A stretch of 64,000 bases of DNA, taken from positions 1 through 64,000 of the forward strand of contig CAZGQY010000002.1 of the NCBI GenBank assembly GCA_964528035.1. The letters run 5' to 3'. Below, one piece after another: positions 62,496 to 64,000 of the stretch. The notes under the pieces were generated by a model. It saw only the letters and a list, made by a program, of their open reading frames with translations, was not told the DNA's origin and searched no databases. Source of the stretch: CAZGQY01 sp964528035 (GTDB lineage: Bacteria > Pseudomonadota > Gammaproteobacteria > Methylococcales > UBA1147). Position 1 is the stretch's first letter; each line of letters opens with the position of its first letter. A program made the position numbers and the translations under genes.

Positions 62496-64000
62496 TCAAT
62501 ATAGATCAATTGGGTCAATGTCGATGGACCATTTTACGCGTTTTGCATCGGGTATGCCCTGGATCTTGGTCAGTAACTCGTTTATCAGTGAATGCAGAAG
62601 GTTTCTTTTAGTGCTTTGAATCAATAGTTGAAATCGATACAGTCCGGCGCGTTTTTGCATGGGTGCGGGTGTGGGCCCTAATATTTGTACAGAATTTAGA
62701 TCGTTTTTGTTTAGCAGTGCCTTGATCTGTTGAAGAAATGCCCATGGTGTTTTTTGTTTTGTACTTTCTGATCTTAGCAGTGCCTGAAAACTAAAGGGCG
62801 GCAAGCTACAGATTTTTCTTTCCGATAGGATTTCTTCGCTAAGTCCGGAATAACCCCTTGCAATTAATGTGTTCAGTATGGGGTGTTCGGGATGGCGAGT
62901 TTGCAGGATGACTCGACCGGGTTTGCGGTCGCGACCTGCACGGCCTGAAACCTGGATGATTAATTGTGCCAGCCTTTCGGTGGTTCTGAAGTCGATACTG
63001 AACAAACCCGAATCCGTATCCAGAATACCGACCAGGGTTACATTGGGGAAATGGTGTCCTTTGGCGAGCATTTGTGTGCCGATAAGAATATCGATTGTAC
63101 CCGCGCTGATTTCGGTAAGTATTGCTTTCAGGCTGCCTTTACGCCTTGTGTTATCACGGTCTATGCGGACAATGTTAGCCTGCGGGAAAATTTTTTCCAG
63201 TATCTGCTCGACACGCTCAGTACCCAATCCCAATAACAAGAGTTTGTTTTTTTTGCAATGTGGACAATTGTCTGGGATGGGTTGTTGGTATGCGCAATGG
63301 TGGCATCGTAAGCGCTTTTCACCAGAGTGCAGAACCAGGTTACTGTCGCAACGGCTGCATTGCGCAATCCAGCCGCAGTTATGACAGGTTAAAGTGGGTG
63401 CAAATCCTCGACGGTTAATGAATAGCAGTACTTGTTGTTGTTGCTGAATCGTTTGTTTAATGGCCAGTAGCAGTTTGGACGAGAGTCCTTCGGTTAATGG
63501 CTGGTTGCGTATATCCAGTAACTCGATTGTTGGCGGTTTTGCACTGCCTGTTCGGGTGAGAAGTTTGAGATGTTTAAACTGATTTCGGGTTACATTGTAA
63601 ACGCTTTCCAGTGATGGCGTCGCCGAACCCAGAATTATGGGAATGTCCAGTAGTTGAGCACGTTTTATGGCGACGTCTTTGGCAGAAAAGCGGAATCCTT
63701 CCTGCTGCTTAAACGAAGTATCATGTTCTTCGTCAAGAATGATTAAACCGGGATTGCTTAATGGTGTAAACACCGCTGACCGTGTCCCCAGGAGAATTGC
63801 TGTGTGTCCATTTGCGGTATTCAGCCAGGCGTTTTTGCGAGTTTGTTCGGTTAAACCTGAATGAAATACATGGATCTGGGTTTTAAATCGTTGTTTAAAT
63901 CGCTCTTCCAGTTGGGGTGTGAGCGTGATTTCCGGAAGTAAGACTATAACCTGTTTTTGTTGCGTTAATACTGAGTGAATAATTTGAAAATAGATTTCTG
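62496..64000 (-). CDS. priA: Primosomal protein N' (PriA), 5' end missing
   Basis: About 500 codons of the 3' part of the replication-restart helicase PriA; the frame stays open to the window edge. Visible are LLPEITLTPQLEERF, GTRSAVFTPL, Walker B DEEHD, the zinc-binding cysteines (CHNCGWIAQCSRCDS, CHHCAYQQPIPDNCPHC), and the helicase motif QVSGRAGRD. The missing N-terminal portion should be about 230 residues long. Together with argS and the SPOR gene it anchors a conserved gammaproteobacterial block. Confidence 0.95.
   Translation of the reverse strand, partial: EIYFQIIHSVLTQQKQVIVLLPEITLTPQLEERFKQRFKTQIHVFHSGLTEQTRKNAWLNTANGHTAILLGTRSAVFTPLSNPGLIILDEEHDTSFKQQEGFRFSAKDVAIKRAQLLDIPIILGSATPSLESVYNVTRNQFKHLKLLTRTGSAKPPTIELLDIRNQPLTEGLSSKLLLAIKQTIQQQQQVLLFINRRGFAPTLTCHNCGWIAQCSRCDSNLVLHSGEKRLRCHHCAYQQPIPDNCPHCKKNKLLLLGLGTERVEQILEKIFPQANIVRIDRDNTRRKGSLKAILTEISAGTIDILIGTQMLAKGHHFPNVTLVGILDTDSGLFSIDFRTTERLAQLIIQVSGRAGRDRKPGRVILQTRHPEHPILNTLIARGYSGLSEEILSERKICSLPPFSFQALLRSESTKQKTPWAFLQQIKALLNKNDLNSVQILGPTPAPMQKRAGLYRFQLLIQSTKRNLLHSLINELLTKIQGIPDAKRVKWSIDIDPIDLY

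Noticed and set aside
1..64000. CRISPR array, tRNA or rRNA genes
   Set aside because: No regularly spaced short repeats and no cloverleaf-like or rRNA-like stretch was recognised by eye; a dedicated scan was not possible.

Overview
The window reads as a chromosomal segment of a gammaproteobacterium. Core landmarks are priA, argS and an SPOR-domain gene in the order common in gammaproteobacteria, a cydABX operon whose CydA resembles the long-loop E. coli type, and a PEP-CTERM type surface protein. An H+-pumping pyrophosphatase sits next to a pyrophosphate-dependent phosphofructokinase, a pairing known from methylotrophs such as Methylococcus. That makes a methylotroph or chemolithotroph plausible, but the species cannot be fixed from the sequence.

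Layout. 0.4-6.8 kb: a first heavy-metal RND efflux operon (small secreted protein, CusC-, CusB- and CusA-like). 7.4-15.1 kb: an accessory segment bracketed by two nearly identical 276-bp direct repeats, with a third, eroded inverted copy inside. It carries two paralogous small secreted proteins, a beta-helix protein cut by one in-frame TAA, a compact tyrosine recombinase, and genes packaged like integron cassettes (DUF2971, an unknown protein, a DUF5677-like protein). One attC-like site is well formed, but no integron integrase is seen. 15.3-22.6 kb: a Czc-type operon whose outer-membrane gene has a one-base frameshift, followed by a lipoprotein. 22.8-25.1 kb: a Zn/Cd/Pb-type P1B ATPase. 25.2-31.7 kb: a third RND operon, Cus/Sil-like, preceded by a Cys/Met-rich secreted protein.

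32-40 kb: a probable defence island. A three-gene operon of uncharacterised proteins led by a TIGR04255-like protein converges on a type I restriction-modification operon in which a VapC/AbrB-type toxin-antitoxin pair lies between hsdR and hsdM. 40.2-42.1 kb: arsR-arsC-acr3 arsenic detoxification with a palindromic operator candidate at the arsR start. 42.7-47.6 kb: signalling genes and a scar, namely a PAS histidine kinase and a GAF/PAS/GGDEF protein that run into each other tail to tail and are both truncated, an OmpR-type regulator, and a decayed IS6-type transposase.

47.9-64 kb: mostly housekeeping. cydP-cydABX, a 162-bp imperfect palindrome, an aspartyl/asparaginyl hydroxylase-like protein, an isocitrate-lyase/PEP-mutase family enzyme, hppA, pfp, a PEP-CTERM protein, a sodium:solute symporter, an SPOR protein, argS and the 3' two-thirds of priA, which runs off the end.

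Together the three RND pumps, the P-type ATPase and the ars operon form a metal-resistance island covering monovalent copper/silver, divalent zinc/cobalt/cadmium and arsenic. It has been invaded by repeats, cassettes and a restriction system. No metal-responsive regulator is visible beside any RND operon; only ars carries its own. No tRNA, rRNA or CRISPR array was recognised.
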